A stretch of 52,776 nt of DNA from a virus, in the IMG/VR virus record IMGVR_UViG_3300039309_000221, positions 1 to 52,776 of that record, one strand, 5' to 3'. The first letter of the stretch is position 1. Each line of letters starts with the position of its first letter. Shown piece after piece: positions 31,489-39,527 of this stretch. Position numbers and translations under genes: made by a program. The notes under the pieces are model-generated. The model saw only the letters and a list, made by a program, of their open reading frames with translations. It did not search any database and was not told the DNA's origin.

Positions 31489-32589
31489 AAAACTCAAAAC
31501 CAAGAATAAGATTAAATAATGAAATCTTTATAGAAAGATCTATTAATATTCATGGCAATGAATATGATTATTCTTTGGTAAATTATATAAATTGTGAAAC
31601 GCCAGTTATAATTATATGTTTAAAACATGGTGAGTTTAGTCAGTTTCCTCTTAATCATACTCGTGGTTATAAATGTCCCGAATGTTCTGGGAAAAGAAAA
31701 TATACTAATGAAACTTTTATAAAAAAAAGCAAATGAATTATATAATTATTTTTATGATTATTCTTTGGTTAATTATGTAAATAATAATACTAATATAAAA
31801 ATTGTTTGTCCAGATCATGGAATATTTGAGCAGACACCTATATCACATTTATCTGGTAATAAATGTAAATACTGCACTGGCAAAGCAAAATTAAATACTA
31901 CGATTTTTGCAGAAAAAGGAAAAATTATTCATAATAATTATTATAGTTATAATAATGCTGTTTATATTGATAATAAGACAAAAGTATTAATAACATGTCC
32001 TATTCATGGAGATTTTTTACAATCACCGACTTGTCATATTAATCGTAAGGCAGGATGTCCTCAATGCTCTAAATGTAAAAAATATACCAATGAAACTTTT
32101 GCCGAAAAAGGTAAAATTATTCATAATAATTTTTATGATTATTCATTGGTAGATTATATAAATAATAAAACAAATGTTAAGATTATTTGTCCAAATCACG
32201 GTGTATTTGAGCAATGTCCATCGTCTCATATCAATCATCGTAGTAATTGTCCGCTTTGTATGAGCAATTCATCAAGAGGTGAAATAGAGTGGATAGCATC
32301 ATTTAATAATCCAAATATAATAAAACCACCATCATTAAAAATTAATGGAAAAACATATCATCCAGATGGATATGATACAATAACAAATACCGTTTATGAA
32401 TATAATGGCGATTTTTATCATGGAAATCCTATAAAATATAATCCAGAAGATATTAATCCAAAAAATAAAATATCATATGGACAATTATATCAAGAAACAT
32501 TAGATAAAAAAGCAGCTTATGAAGCTGCCGGATATAAAGTAATATCAATTTGGGGCAGTGAGTGGGATAAAAGAACAAGGAGAAAGTAG
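31485..32589 (+). pseudogene. Third zinc-knuckle-array/Vsr-like homing endonuclease, frameshifted in an A8 run
   Basis: The reading frame from ATG 31485 encodes one zinc repeat (C-L-K-H-G ... C-P-E-C) and begins the second, then stops at TGA 31734-31736. The +1 frame continues from before 31765 to 32589 with the rest of repeat two, repeats three and four, and the nuclease end (G-E-I-E-W, H-P-D-G-Y-D, Y-E-Y-N-G-D-F-Y-H-G-N-P). Eight A residues (31721-31728) sit at the break. With seven A the sequence reads F-I-K-K-A-N-E-L-Y and joins smoothly. Either a real one-base insertion, a sequencing error, or expression by slippage on the A run. Otherwise complete and close to the 29748 gene. Confidence 0.8.
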
Positions 32590-32591
32590 TT

Positions 32592-33614
32592 ATGAATAAA
32601 TCAGAAGCATATTCAATATTAGGATTAGATCAATCTTCTTCGCAAGAAGATCTAAAAAAGAGATATAGAGAATTAGCAAAAACATATCATCCAGATGTTA
32701 ATAAAGACCCAGAAGCAGAGAATAAGTTTAAGCAAGTTGGTGAGGCATATGAGTATATATCTTCTGGAAAGGCGAATAATGAAGGAAACCCATTTGCGGG
32801 AGGTAATCCGTTCGCCGGTGGCAATCCATTTGGCGGAGGGTTTAGTCCTTTTTCTGGATTTGGATTTAATCCTTTTGGGCAACAACAAAGACATCAGCAG
32901 TTTCGTAGAGAAAACATAGAGTTAAATACCACAATATCGTTTAGAGAAAGTATTCTCGGATGCTCACGAGAATTAACATTTAGCAGGAATAGTAAATGCG
33001 AAGATTGTGAAGGCAATGGTCAGGTCGTCCAAAATAATGGTTGTGCTAAATGTGGAGGAAGAGGGCAGATCACAATTCGTAACGGAAACACAATGCATAT
33101 TCGCACCTGTGATGGCTGCGGTGGAAGAATAATACAACTGCCCTGTTCATCCTGTGGAGGAAAAGGTTGGGTAGACGCGACGGTCTCTATTAATGTAAAT
33201 ATTCCATCTGGCGTTACCTCTGATAATGTTTTAAGATTGCAAGGAATGGGACATTTTATTGGTTCTGTTATGAATATGGATCAGTATACGGAGGCATTGC
33301 TTCATCTATCTGTCACACCACAGGATGGATTAAGATTAGAGAATGATGAAGTAGTCCACGACGCATCAATATCTCTTCTCGACGCATTAGAGGGATGCTC
33401 TATCTATGTGCCTACAATCAATGGACAAAGCGAGATAACTATTCCTCCACTTTCTAAAAATAAAGATGAGGTCGTCCTGCCAGATTTAGGTCCGAATAAT
33501 GGAAATCAAAAGGTAATAATTAATATTAATTATCCAATGGATATTGAAAGATTGATAGCTGCATTAAAACCAGTGCCAGAGACAGAAATAGCAATCAATA
33601 TTGAGGAGAAATAA
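32592..33614 (+). CDS. dnaJ: DnaJ co-chaperone (type I, Hsp40)
   Basis: A 340-residue protein with all the parts of a type I DnaJ. The J-domain carries H33-P-D in Y-H-P-D-V-N. A Gly/Phe region has N-P-F-A-G-G repeats (about 66-95). Four zinc-binding repeats follow (C-E-D-C-E-G-N-G, C-A-K-C-G-G-R-G, C-D-G-C-G-G-R and C-S-S-C-G-G-K-G), then two beta-barrel substrate domains. It stimulates Hsp70 (DnaK) and passes substrates to it. DnaK is not in the window and would have to come from the host or elsewhere. AAGGAG precedes the ATG. It joins the phage chaperone set with trigger factor. Confidence 0.92.
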   Translation: MNKSEAYSILGLDQSSSQEDLKKRYRELAKTYHPDVNKDPEAENKFKQVGEAYEYISSGKANNEGNPFAGGNPFAGGNPFGGGFSPFSGFGFNPFGQQQRHQQFRRENIELNTTISFRESILGCSRELTFSRNSKCEDCEGNGQVVQNNGCAKCGGRGQITIRNGNTMHIRTCDGCGGRIIQLPCSSCGGKGWVDATVSINVNIPSGVTSDNVLRLQGMGHFIGSVMNMDQYTEALLHLSVTPQDGLRLENDEVVHDASISLLDALEGCSIYVPTINGQSEITIPPLSKNKDEVVLPDLGPNNGNQKVIININYPMDIERLIAALKPVPETEIAINIEEK

Positions 33615-33615
33615 T

Positions 33616-33948
33616 ATGCCATTTAGTATAGTTTGTGAAAATTGCAAAAAGCAAAATGAACCAGTTATCGATCCGAAGACTGAAAAGGTATATTGCTCCC
33701 TCTGCGATAAAGAAATGAATAACATAACATATTTTGCAAAATCGCAAATGAAAGCGATAAAACAATTTAGAGAGAAAAGCACCAGCTCTTATTCAGTTAA
33801 ATGTGATAAATGTAATCGTGAAGGAGAGCCAAAGCTCCTTAATGGAGAGGTCGTTTGCTCAAATTGCAAAAAGAAGCTTGATAAATTATCACCAATATTT
33901 ATTAATATGTTGAAAGAACAATTAAGAAAGGGGCATAGCATTATATAA
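33616..33948 (+). CDS. Small double zinc-ribbon protein (110 aa)
   Basis: ATG 33616 follows GAGGAG and lies just after the DnaJ stop; a TTG at 33601 is in frame. Two zinc ribbons are visible: C-E-N-C ... C-S-L-C and C-D-K-C ... C-S-N-C, separated by a basic helix. Such proteins bind DNA or RNA polymerase. It overlaps the primase gene by a base (stop ends at 33948), so the two are coupled. A role with the primase as a second zinc-binding unit is possible but unproven. Confidence 0.65.
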   Translation: MPFSIVCENCKKQNEPVIDPKTEKVYCSLCDKEMNNITYFAKSQMKAIKQFREKSTSSYSVKCDKCNREGEPKLLNGEVVCSNCKKKLDKLSPIFINMLKEQLRKGHSII

Positions 33949-34718
33949 TGCTTAATCAAATTATCTCTGCCTGCCAATATTTACTTTCTTACTATCCAGA
34001 AGCAGAAGAATGTCGATCCTATATTGATAATCGTATATCAAAAGAAAGTCAAAGCTTTTTTCAATTTGGTTATTATCCAGAAGGTGATAAAATTAAAACA
34101 TTGATATCGATAGTCGGCGAGGATATATTAAGAGAAAGTAAGCTTTTGTTTTCTAAGGAAATAGGAGATGCACATTCGGTGAGAAAAGTATTCCCTTCCT
34201 ATTTTGAGAATTATCCATTAGTTGTCCCGTTTAGAGATACATATGGCGGTATTGTCGCTTTGGTTGCGAGGACATTATTGCCAGAGGATGAAAGAAAAGC
34301 AAAAGGTATAGCAAAATATAAGAATACAGTTTTTAAGAAAGGTAATTATCTTTTCGGATTATATGAGAATAAGAAGGAAATCTTGGAAAGAAATATGGTT
34401 TTTGTCGTCGAAGGTCAGTTTGATGTTATCAAATCATATCAATATGGGTTGAGAAATGTTGTCGCATTATCCTGCTCTAATATGTCATATGAGCAATTTG
34501 CATTAATAAAACGATATACAGATAATATAATCTTGTTGCTTGATAATGATGAGGCGGGCGAAAAAGGAAGAAAAAATATTATTGAGAGGTTTGGAGAGTT
34601 TGCAAATATACAAAACTTTTATCTGCCAAAGGAGGTTAAAGATATTGATCAATTCTTGCAAGAAAAATCATATGAAGAGCTGAAATATATTATAGAGGGC
34701 GATATGATTGATATATAA
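33948..34718 (+). CDS. dnaG: DNA primase catalytic (TOPRIM) domain protein, split from the zinc domain
   Basis: A 256-residue protein with the DnaG RNA polymerase core. A helical N-terminal part is followed by P-F-R-D and K-Y-K-N-T plus Y-L-F-G-L-Y. The TOPRIM motifs are V-V-E-G-Q-F-D-V (E155) and L-L-L-D-N-D-E-A-G (D199, D201), with the K-G-R-K segment after. It makes RNA primers for lagging-strand synthesis. The zinc domain that normally precedes it in the same chain is encoded separately at 7062, so the phage carries a split primase. The stop of the preceding zinc-ribbon gene overlaps its ATG. Confidence 0.85.
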   Translation: MLNQIISACQYLLSYYPEAEECRSYIDNRISKESQSFFQFGYYPEGDKIKTLISIVGEDILRESKLLFSKEIGDAHSVRKVFPSYFENYPLVVPFRDTYGGIVALVARTLLPEDERKAKGIAKYKNTVFKKGNYLFGLYENKKEILERNMVFVVEGQFDVIKSYQYGLRNVVALSCSNMSYEQFALIKRYTDNIILLLDNDEAGEKGRKNIIERFGEFANIQNFYLPKEVKDIDQFLQEKSYEELKYIIEGDMIDI

Positions 34719-34746
34719 TACTTAAGCCCTTAAAGAGGAGATATGA

Positions 34747-35232
34747 ATGGCTTATCGAGAAAAAAAAGAAAGACGACCTGCAAGATCACAACAATATCAA
34801 CACTTAATGACGGAGAGCGCTTTTTCTAATGAAATGATGGAAACTTTTTCTAATGGAGAGAGTATCTATTCTCGATTAAATCCATTTGAGTATAATGAAG
34901 AGTTGCTCGATTTGGAAGATCAATTGAAGATTGAGTTTTGGAGAGTTGTCCGAACTGGATTGACACAGAAACAATGCGCAGTTATGGAATTGACAAGAGA
35001 TGGATATACACAAATGGAAATTGCGGGACAATTAGGAATAGGGCAAGCTAGCGTGACAAAAAACCTTTTTGGGAACCTATCTTATTTACCAAAGAATATT
35101 AGTAGTTCCGACAAAAGAAAATGTAAATCTTATGGCGGAACTATAAAAAAAATGAAGAGACTTGTAGAGAACGATCAAAAAATACAAGAAATATTAGCCA
35201 AGATGAATGAAATAAGGTCATTGAAGTGGTAG
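34747..35232 (+). CDS. Sigma-region-4-like transcription factor
   Basis: A 161-residue protein. Residues 71-110 read L-T-Q-K-Q-C-A-V-M-E-L, then G-Y-T-Q-M-E-I-A-G-Q-L-G-I-G-Q-A-S-V-T-K-N-L, the typical helix-turn-helix of sigma factor region 4 and related regulators. A clear region 2 (-10 recognition) is not visible; the N-terminal 60 residues are unassigned. The C-terminal part is basic and helical. It could be a small late sigma-like factor (T4 gp55 is similarly small) or another HTH regulator, and is a candidate reader of the GTGATATATAG element. AGAGGAG precedes the ATG at a good distance. Confidence 0.6.
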   Translation: MAYREKKERRPARSQQYQHLMTESAFSNEMMETFSNGESIYSRLNPFEYNEELLDLEDQLKIEFWRVVRTGLTQKQCAVMELTRDGYTQMEIAGQLGIGQASVTKNLFGNLSYLPKNISSSDKRKCKSYGGTIKKMKRLVENDQKIQEILAKMNEIRSLKW

Positions 35233-35256
35233 AAGCATAATGTAAGGAGATGAGTT

Positions 35257-35352
35257 ATGACACTTAATATAGATGGATATACAACACAAGAACTAATTCC
35301 GCTTATTGAAGAATGGAAAAAGATGAGTGGTATGGATATAAGAGTTGTTTAA
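35257..35352 (+). CDS. Short ORF (31 aa) with strong ribosome site
   Basis: AAGGAG at 35244-35249 places ATG 35257 at the ideal distance. The frame encodes 31 residues (M-T-L-N-I-D-G-Y-T-T-Q-E-L-I-P-L-I-E-E-W-K-K) before TAA 35350-35352. The following 35313 gene begins inside it in another frame and has no good ribosome site of its own. So this could be a leader peptide that drives coupled translation, or the N-terminus of a frameshifted gene. Confidence 0.45.
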   Translation: MTLNIDGYTTQELIPLIEEWKKMSGMDIRVV

Positions 35353-35690
35353 TAAGCACAATAAATTATGCAGCTTATATAATATTGGATAGAATTGATA
35401 GCACAACAAATACCTCTAAAAGAGTTTTTCTCTGGAATAGAATGTTTATTGGTAGCACAGATATGTTTGATACATCAGTCCCATATATAAAATATGATTG
35501 TCTTTATTGTATAAATGGATTATTCACAACAAAAACAATAAATATATATCATAAAAGAATTGGATTTGTTCTTGAAGAACCAACGGCAAAAAATCCAGTT
35601 TTAAGATTTTTTTATGATCCAGATGGAAATATAAATCCACCAGTTCATTGTGATAATGAAAAATATCTAAGAGATATTTTTATGCATTAA
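35313..35690 (+). CDS. Unknown 125-aa protein
   Basis: The frame from ATG 35313 gives a compact alpha/beta product: I-S-T-I-N-Y-A-A-Y-I-I-L-D-R-I, then W-N-R-M-F-I-G-S-T-D, I-N-I-Y-H-K-R-I-G-F-V-L-E-E and F-F-Y-D-P-D-G-N-I-N-P-P. No family is recognised. It overlaps the short 35257 frame by 40 bases and may be expressed by coupling or frameshift. It is the last gene before the strong terminator at 35714 that separates the early-type block from the virion block. Confidence 0.5.
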   Translation: MEKDEWYGYKSCLISTINYAAYIILDRIDSTTNTSKRVFLWNRMFIGSTDMFDTSVPYIKYDCLYCINGLFTTKTINIYHKRIGFVLEEPTAKNPVLRFFYDPDGNINPPVHCDNEKYLRDIFMH

Positions 35691-35713
35691 AATAATAACT
35701 GAATAATTCATAG

Positions 35714-35752
35714 TGCCGCAGGGTTATTTTTAGCCTCTGCGGCATTTTTATT
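35714..35752 (+). terminator. Strong intrinsic terminator between replication and virion blocks
   Basis: TGCCGCAG (35714-35721) pairs with CTGCGGCA (35737-35744), with inner pairs GGTTA/TAGCC and a T-rich tail. This is the most stable hairpin by eye in the window and lies 24 bases after the 35313 gene stop. It marks the boundary with the downstream morphogenesis genes. Confidence 0.92.
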
Positions 35753-35772
35753 TTTTATTTTTGACGAATAAA

Positions 35773-35791
35773 ATACTATTATTAATAGTAT
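35773..35791 (+). promoter_or_regulatory. Perfect 8-bp dyad upstream of the virion block
   Basis: ATACTATT (35773-35780) and AATAGTAT (35784-35791) form a perfect dyad with a 3-base centre, 21 bases before ATG 35812 and just after TTGACG (35761-35766), which could be a -35 box. The site is well placed for a regulator acting on the first gene of the morphogenesis block. The AT-rich sequence makes chance dyads more likely. Confidence 0.4.
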
Positions 35792-35811
35792 ATACTATTT
35801 TGTGGAGCCAT

Positions 35812-36270
35812 ATGCAAAAAAAATATTCCATTGACATAGAAAAATTGAGTGAGAAGCTTACTAAAAAAGCATACAAGCTCTCTGACGTTCAAGATAAGAT
35901 TGAGAAGGTCGCGTTTGATGTTGTTCGATTTAAGAATGATGATAAGTCAGCGGCTCTTTGGCAGGTGCAGAGTGCTGATGATGGAGATTATATTGTTGCA
36001 TTATACGAGCCTGAGGAAGAGAAAATAGCTTCGCATTGGGATGTTTCTCTTAACAAGATTGCGGGGCAGATACAAGTTTCATATAAAGGCGATCCTATTG
36101 TTAAAATTGCTTCATCAAAATTAGGAATACCTGCTAACGAATTAGACAAGGTTGCCGAATATCTACCTGCGAAGTTAGCAGAAAATAAGAAATTAGTTCG
36201 TTCTCTTCTCTCCGAATTATCGCCAGCGGTAAGAAAAGAAATACTCTCTAAATACCCGGAGCTTATCTAA
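35812..36270 (+). CDS. Unknown 152-aa protein, first of the virion block
   Basis: ATG 35812 follows GTGGAG; an in-frame ACG/ATG-poor extension upstream is not supported. The product is charged and helical at both ends, with a beta-rich centre (A-L-W-Q-V-Q-S-A-D-D-G-D-Y-I-V-A-L-Y-E). The C-terminus (S-L-L-S-E-L-S-P-A-V-R-K-E-I-L-S-K-Y-P) may be helical and interacts with neighbours. No family is named. It is the first gene after the terminator. Confidence 0.6.
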   Translation: MQKKYSIDIEKLSEKLTKKAYKLSDVQDKIEKVAFDVVRFKNDDKSAALWQVQSADDGDYIVALYEPEEEKIASHWDVSLNKIAGQIQVSYKGDPIVKIASSKLGIPANELDKVAEYLPAKLAENKKLVRSLLSELSPAVRKEILSKYPELI

Positions 36271-36280
36271 GGAATACTCT

Positions 36281-37885
36281 ATGAGCAAAAATAGCATACA
36301 AGAAATGGTAAGTTCTCTTGCGAAAACGCTGGATGATAATGAACAGTTGGCGACGCCAATACTTTCCTCAAAACTTGCTAAATATCAAGAGGTTTATCCT
36401 TATGATCAGACGATAGGAATGATGTCGCGAGTAATCGAGAAGATGGCATCAAATAATACTCTTTTCATTAAGAAAGCAGATTTTCGTTCTCTTTACCAAA
36501 AGATGTATTCTACTGGAACAAAACTTGCCGAACTTTTCCCAAATGAGTTAGGCGCGGCATATGAGCCCAAAATTGAAAGAACGAAGTATGAAATCAAAGA
36601 GGTTGAGCCTTATCAGATTAAGGATCAAGTTCTTGCTAATGCGTTAGCGAATGCTTTTGATAGTTCTATTCCACTTCGTGCATACGCACAAGTGTCCGCG
36701 GAGAAAGCGGTTAAAATTGTTTCTTCATCATTAGATAATTGCACAATACATCCGACGGAAGTTTCAATAGCTGATGGTAATGAGAGAATACTTCTTATCA
36801 AGGCAGATTATGATACTCCAAAAGGGGTAACATCAATATATGTTCCTGTCGAAGTTGTCAATAATAAGGTTGCAGACGCTGGTGTTTTCATAGGGAATAC
36901 TGGTGTTATCGAGATAAATAATCAAGAGGTTAAAAACTATATCGTTTCTAATGCTGGTGCGAAATTAAAGGCTACGGCAAAGACAATATTAGCATTTTTA
37001 ACAAATGCTATATCTGGCAATAAAGAAATATCTGATACAGAATTGGCATTAATAAAACTTAATTCGGAGAGACAAGAAAAAGCATCATTAAATGCTACGC
37101 CAATATTGGGGCAAAAAATAGCAGAAGTTGTTATCAAGGATGTAGTTCTTCCGAAGAGTGATGAGTTTTCCTCTTTTGAGAAAGAGTTCTCGTCGCCATA
37201 TGGAGTTGCTTCTTTTACATTTGGTGAGAATAAGATTAAAATAGGAAGAGAGAGTATAGAGAGAGAATTAATTGCCGCTGGATATAAGAACCCGCAAGTG
37301 ATAGTTTCTGCCTGCAATGAGGGAACAGTATTTTATGCCGTTTCTATTTCTGGTGGTAGAATTGGTTTTACGGTTCCAGTAAAAATAGCTAATGGTAAGG
37401 TCTCAAAACCTGATATTATGTTATGTAATGGATCAGTTTCTTCTTTCTCGAAAGAGGGAATAAATATGTTATCCATAAATAATCAATCTGATTTTAAGGC
37501 TGCTTCTGTCGCTTCTCCATTATACGGATTAAAACCGAGTGAGCTAATTGCTAATATTAAGCAGGCGTTAGCTGATGGCAATACAGCTAAGGCTGAGGAT
37601 GCTCTTAATATTCTTGAAAAATCTGGAAATGATAATGCTTATGCGATTGGTTTTGCTGCATTTATAGGAGGGCTTAATAAAACGGCGAGTGCTCCGGTTG
37701 AAGAAAAGAAATGTTCAATGATAATTAAGAGCGCGGCAAGTCAGCATCCTTACTGCGGACATTGTAATTTACCTCTTCATAAAACATATGTTGATGAAGA
37801 TGGTCATTGCCGACCATTATATCGCAAAGGTATGAATACAGATTATGATAGTGTCCTTTTCAATACGAGCAAAATACTCGGATAA
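36281..37885 (+). CDS. Unknown 534-aa protein, probable virion component
   Basis: The gene starts 10 bases after the preceding stop behind AAGGAA. The long product has repeated beta-rich segments (I-H-P-T-E-V-S-I-A-D-G-N and V-S-I-S-G-G-R-I-G-F-T-V-P-V-K). It ends in a zinc-like motif H-P-Y-C-G-H-C-N-L-P-L-H-K-T-Y-V-D-E-D-G-H-C. There are no catalytic motifs I recognise. Its size, abundance of simple residues and position in the block upstream of terminase and portal fit a structural or assembly protein. Confidence 0.6.
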   Translation: MSKNSIQEMVSSLAKTLDDNEQLATPILSSKLAKYQEVYPYDQTIGMMSRVIEKMASNNTLFIKKADFRSLYQKMYSTGTKLAELFPNELGAAYEPKIERTKYEIKEVEPYQIKDQVLANALANAFDSSIPLRAYAQVSAEKAVKIVSSSLDNCTIHPTEVSIADGNERILLIKADYDTPKGVTSIYVPVEVVNNKVADAGVFIGNTGVIEINNQEVKNYIVSNAGAKLKATAKTILAFLTNAISGNKEISDTELALIKLNSERQEKASLNATPILGQKIAEVVIKDVVLPKSDEFSSFEKEFSSPYGVASFTFGENKIKIGRESIERELIAAGYKNPQVIVSACNEGTVFYAVSISGGRIGFTVPVKIANGKVSKPDIMLCNGSVSSFSKEGINMLSINNQSDFKAASVASPLYGLKPSELIANIKQALADGNTAKAEDALNILEKSGNDNAYAIGFAAFIGGLNKTASAPVEEKKCSMIIKSAASQHPYCGHCNLPLHKTYVDEDGHCRPLYRKGMNTDYDSVLFNTSKILG

Positions 37886-37888
37886 AAA

Positions 37889-38689
37889 ATGGATATCATC
37901 AAGTTTGCAAAGTTGTTAAAAATAAAATACGCAGTTTCTGATGCTGATGCATTAGAGAAAAGCCTTCGGAGTGATATTGCTATGCTTTACAAATATCCAC
38001 ACGAGCTTTTCAATATTTTGGAGGCGTGTGCAAAAGCAAGTCCAAGTGGAGCAGTTTCTGAGCACGAAAAAAAAGTAGTTGCTGGTGCTAAGTTTTGTGA
38101 AAATCTTCTCTTCATAATTGATTATCTTTTTGAGGTAAGAGAAACAATATCGTTAAATGATCTTAAAATGGCATTAAATGAGTTAATTCGACTTATAGAA
38201 AGTCATCGTCCAATTATCGATGATAAAAAATCGGTCGTTGATTTATCGGATGTTTCCGCATTAATATTTGAGATGATAAGGGCGACGACCGTATCTGAAC
38301 GAACAAAAAGAGATCAGCAATTCGCAAAAGCAAGAGCCGGAGTTTCTCGAATATTAAGCTTTGCTCTTTCAATGTTAGAGAAAATATCAAAAATAGAGAT
38401 GACAAATCCTGATAAGTTCATATCGTTTGAGGAAGAAAATGAAGAGGCGAATAGATTTAAGCCGAAGAGAGCACCATTATCAGTCTACGATATTGTTGAT
38501 TTTATAAGACAGCACGGACCTGAATATGGAATAAAGGATAGAGAAGATTGGGGTAAAGTATTTCGTAATAATCCGCAAATGAAAGAAGAGATGACGACAA
38601 TTATTAATGCTATTAATCGAGGACATTATCCGAGTAATGCTCCTTATATAAAAGAGAAAATTGAAAAAATATTGAAAGGTGCGGAATAA
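37889..38689 (+). CDS. Unknown 266-aa helical protein
   Basis: It starts three bases after the preceding stop. Mostly helical, with basic patches near the middle (T-V-S-E-R-T-K-R-D-Q-Q-F-A-K-A-R-A-G) and a C-terminal region with Y-D-I-V-D-F-I-R-Q-H-G-P-E-Y-G-I-K and N-P-Q-M-K-E-E. No family is recognised. Belongs to the virion block by position. Confidence 0.55.
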   Translation: MDIIKFAKLLKIKYAVSDADALEKSLRSDIAMLYKYPHELFNILEACAKASPSGAVSEHEKKVVAGAKFCENLLFIIDYLFEVRETISLNDLKMALNELIRLIESHRPIIDDKKSVVDLSDVSALIFEMIRATTVSERTKRDQQFAKARAGVSRILSFALSMLEKISKIEMTNPDKFISFEEENEEANRFKPKRAPLSVYDIVDFIRQHGPEYGIKDREDWGKVFRNNPQMKEEMTTIINAINRGHYPSNAPYIKEKIEKILKGAE

Positions 38690-38715
38690 AGACGCATATA
38701 TGTTAGGATAAACAA

Positions 38716-39435
38716 ATGAAAATATCTGAGCTTTTAATATCTATGGCAAAGTGGTTGGGATCTCCTAATAATGAGGCAATGTTACTTGCCGAATATGATG
38801 ATGAGTGTCTTTCTATTGTTGCGAGTTCTTGCGCGACAGCTGCGGAGGAATTAAAGAAAGCAGCTGAGTTAGTCGATCATATTGAGCCAGATCAGCCTTC
38901 GGTGTTAACGGCGGAGGGTATTGATGGATTAGCAGAAATAGCTACTGCTTTTGATGAGAGTAATGATGAGGGATTGAAAAAGCAGGCGGCAGTAATTGAT
39001 GAATTGCTTTTAACAATTGCGGCGCAGCCTAATATAACTTCGCAGTTGAAGAAACTTCAAGATGATAGATTAGAGCAGCTTCGATTAAAATATCAACAGC
39101 CAAGAGAAGATCAGAAGAAGGCTAATGGTATTCCTGAGATAGAAAAAGCACTGCAAAAAGCTAAAATTATGCAGCCGACGGAGATACACGATCAGCCATT
39201 AGTGGGGCGAAATTGCCCATCACATGTAGGTGCACAATTGGCACGCGTAGCAGATCATCAGTGGCAATGTGAGCTGGGCGGCGAAGTTTATGATTATGAG
39301 AATGGATATACCCTTGAAAATGGAACAAAGGTACCAGGCGGAGGAGTTCAGCATCAAACAGATCTGGTGACACATGAAAATCATCATGCAATCTTTGATA
39401 CAAGAGAAGGAAGATTGGGCACGAATAAACCTTAA
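38716..39435 (+). CDS. Unknown 239-aa protein
   Basis: Its AGGATAAACA leader is acceptable. The N-terminal 125 residues are helical and acidic (S-S-C-A-T-A-A-E-E-L-K-K-A-A-E-L). The second half is different: R-N-C-P-S-H-V-G-A-Q-L-A-R-V-A-D-H-Q-W-Q-C and G-G-G-V-Q-H-Q-T-D-L-V-T-H-E-N-H-H. This Cys/His-rich end may bind metal. No family is recognised. It ends just before a terminator. Confidence 0.55.
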   Translation: MKISELLISMAKWLGSPNNEAMLLAEYDDECLSIVASSCATAAEELKKAAELVDHIEPDQPSVLTAEGIDGLAEIATAFDESNDEGLKKQAAVIDELLLTIAAQPNITSQLKKLQDDRLEQLRLKYQQPREDQKKANGIPEIEKALQKAKIMQPTEIHDQPLVGRNCPSHVGAQLARVADHQWQCELGGEVYDYENGYTLENGTKVPGGGVQHQTDLVTHENHHAIFDTREGRLGTNKP

Positions 39436-39460
39436 CATCGAAAATAAAACATAAATGCGA

Positions 39461-39492
39461 AGCGATAGTTATATTTAGCTATCGCTTTTTTT
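39461..39492 (+). terminator. Intrinsic terminator
   Basis: AGCGATAG (39461-39468) pairs with CTATCGCT (39479-39486) around a 10-base loop, followed by a T run ending TTTTTTTG. It lies 25 bases after the 38716 gene and splits the virion block. Confidence 0.9.
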
Positions 39493-39527
39493 GTTTCACG
39501 GCTAATAATACGACATAGATATAAGCC

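Noticed and set aside
32590-32920. Overlapping frames inside the 5' part of dnaJ on both strands
   Set aside because: The repetitive Gly/Phe coding region keeps other frames open. The DnaJ frame has all expected domains.
39506-39526. TAATACGAC followed by a TATA, resembling a T7 RNA polymerase promoter
   Set aside because: Only nine bases match, the rest is out of register, the motif does not recur, and no single-subunit RNA polymerase gene is visible in the window.
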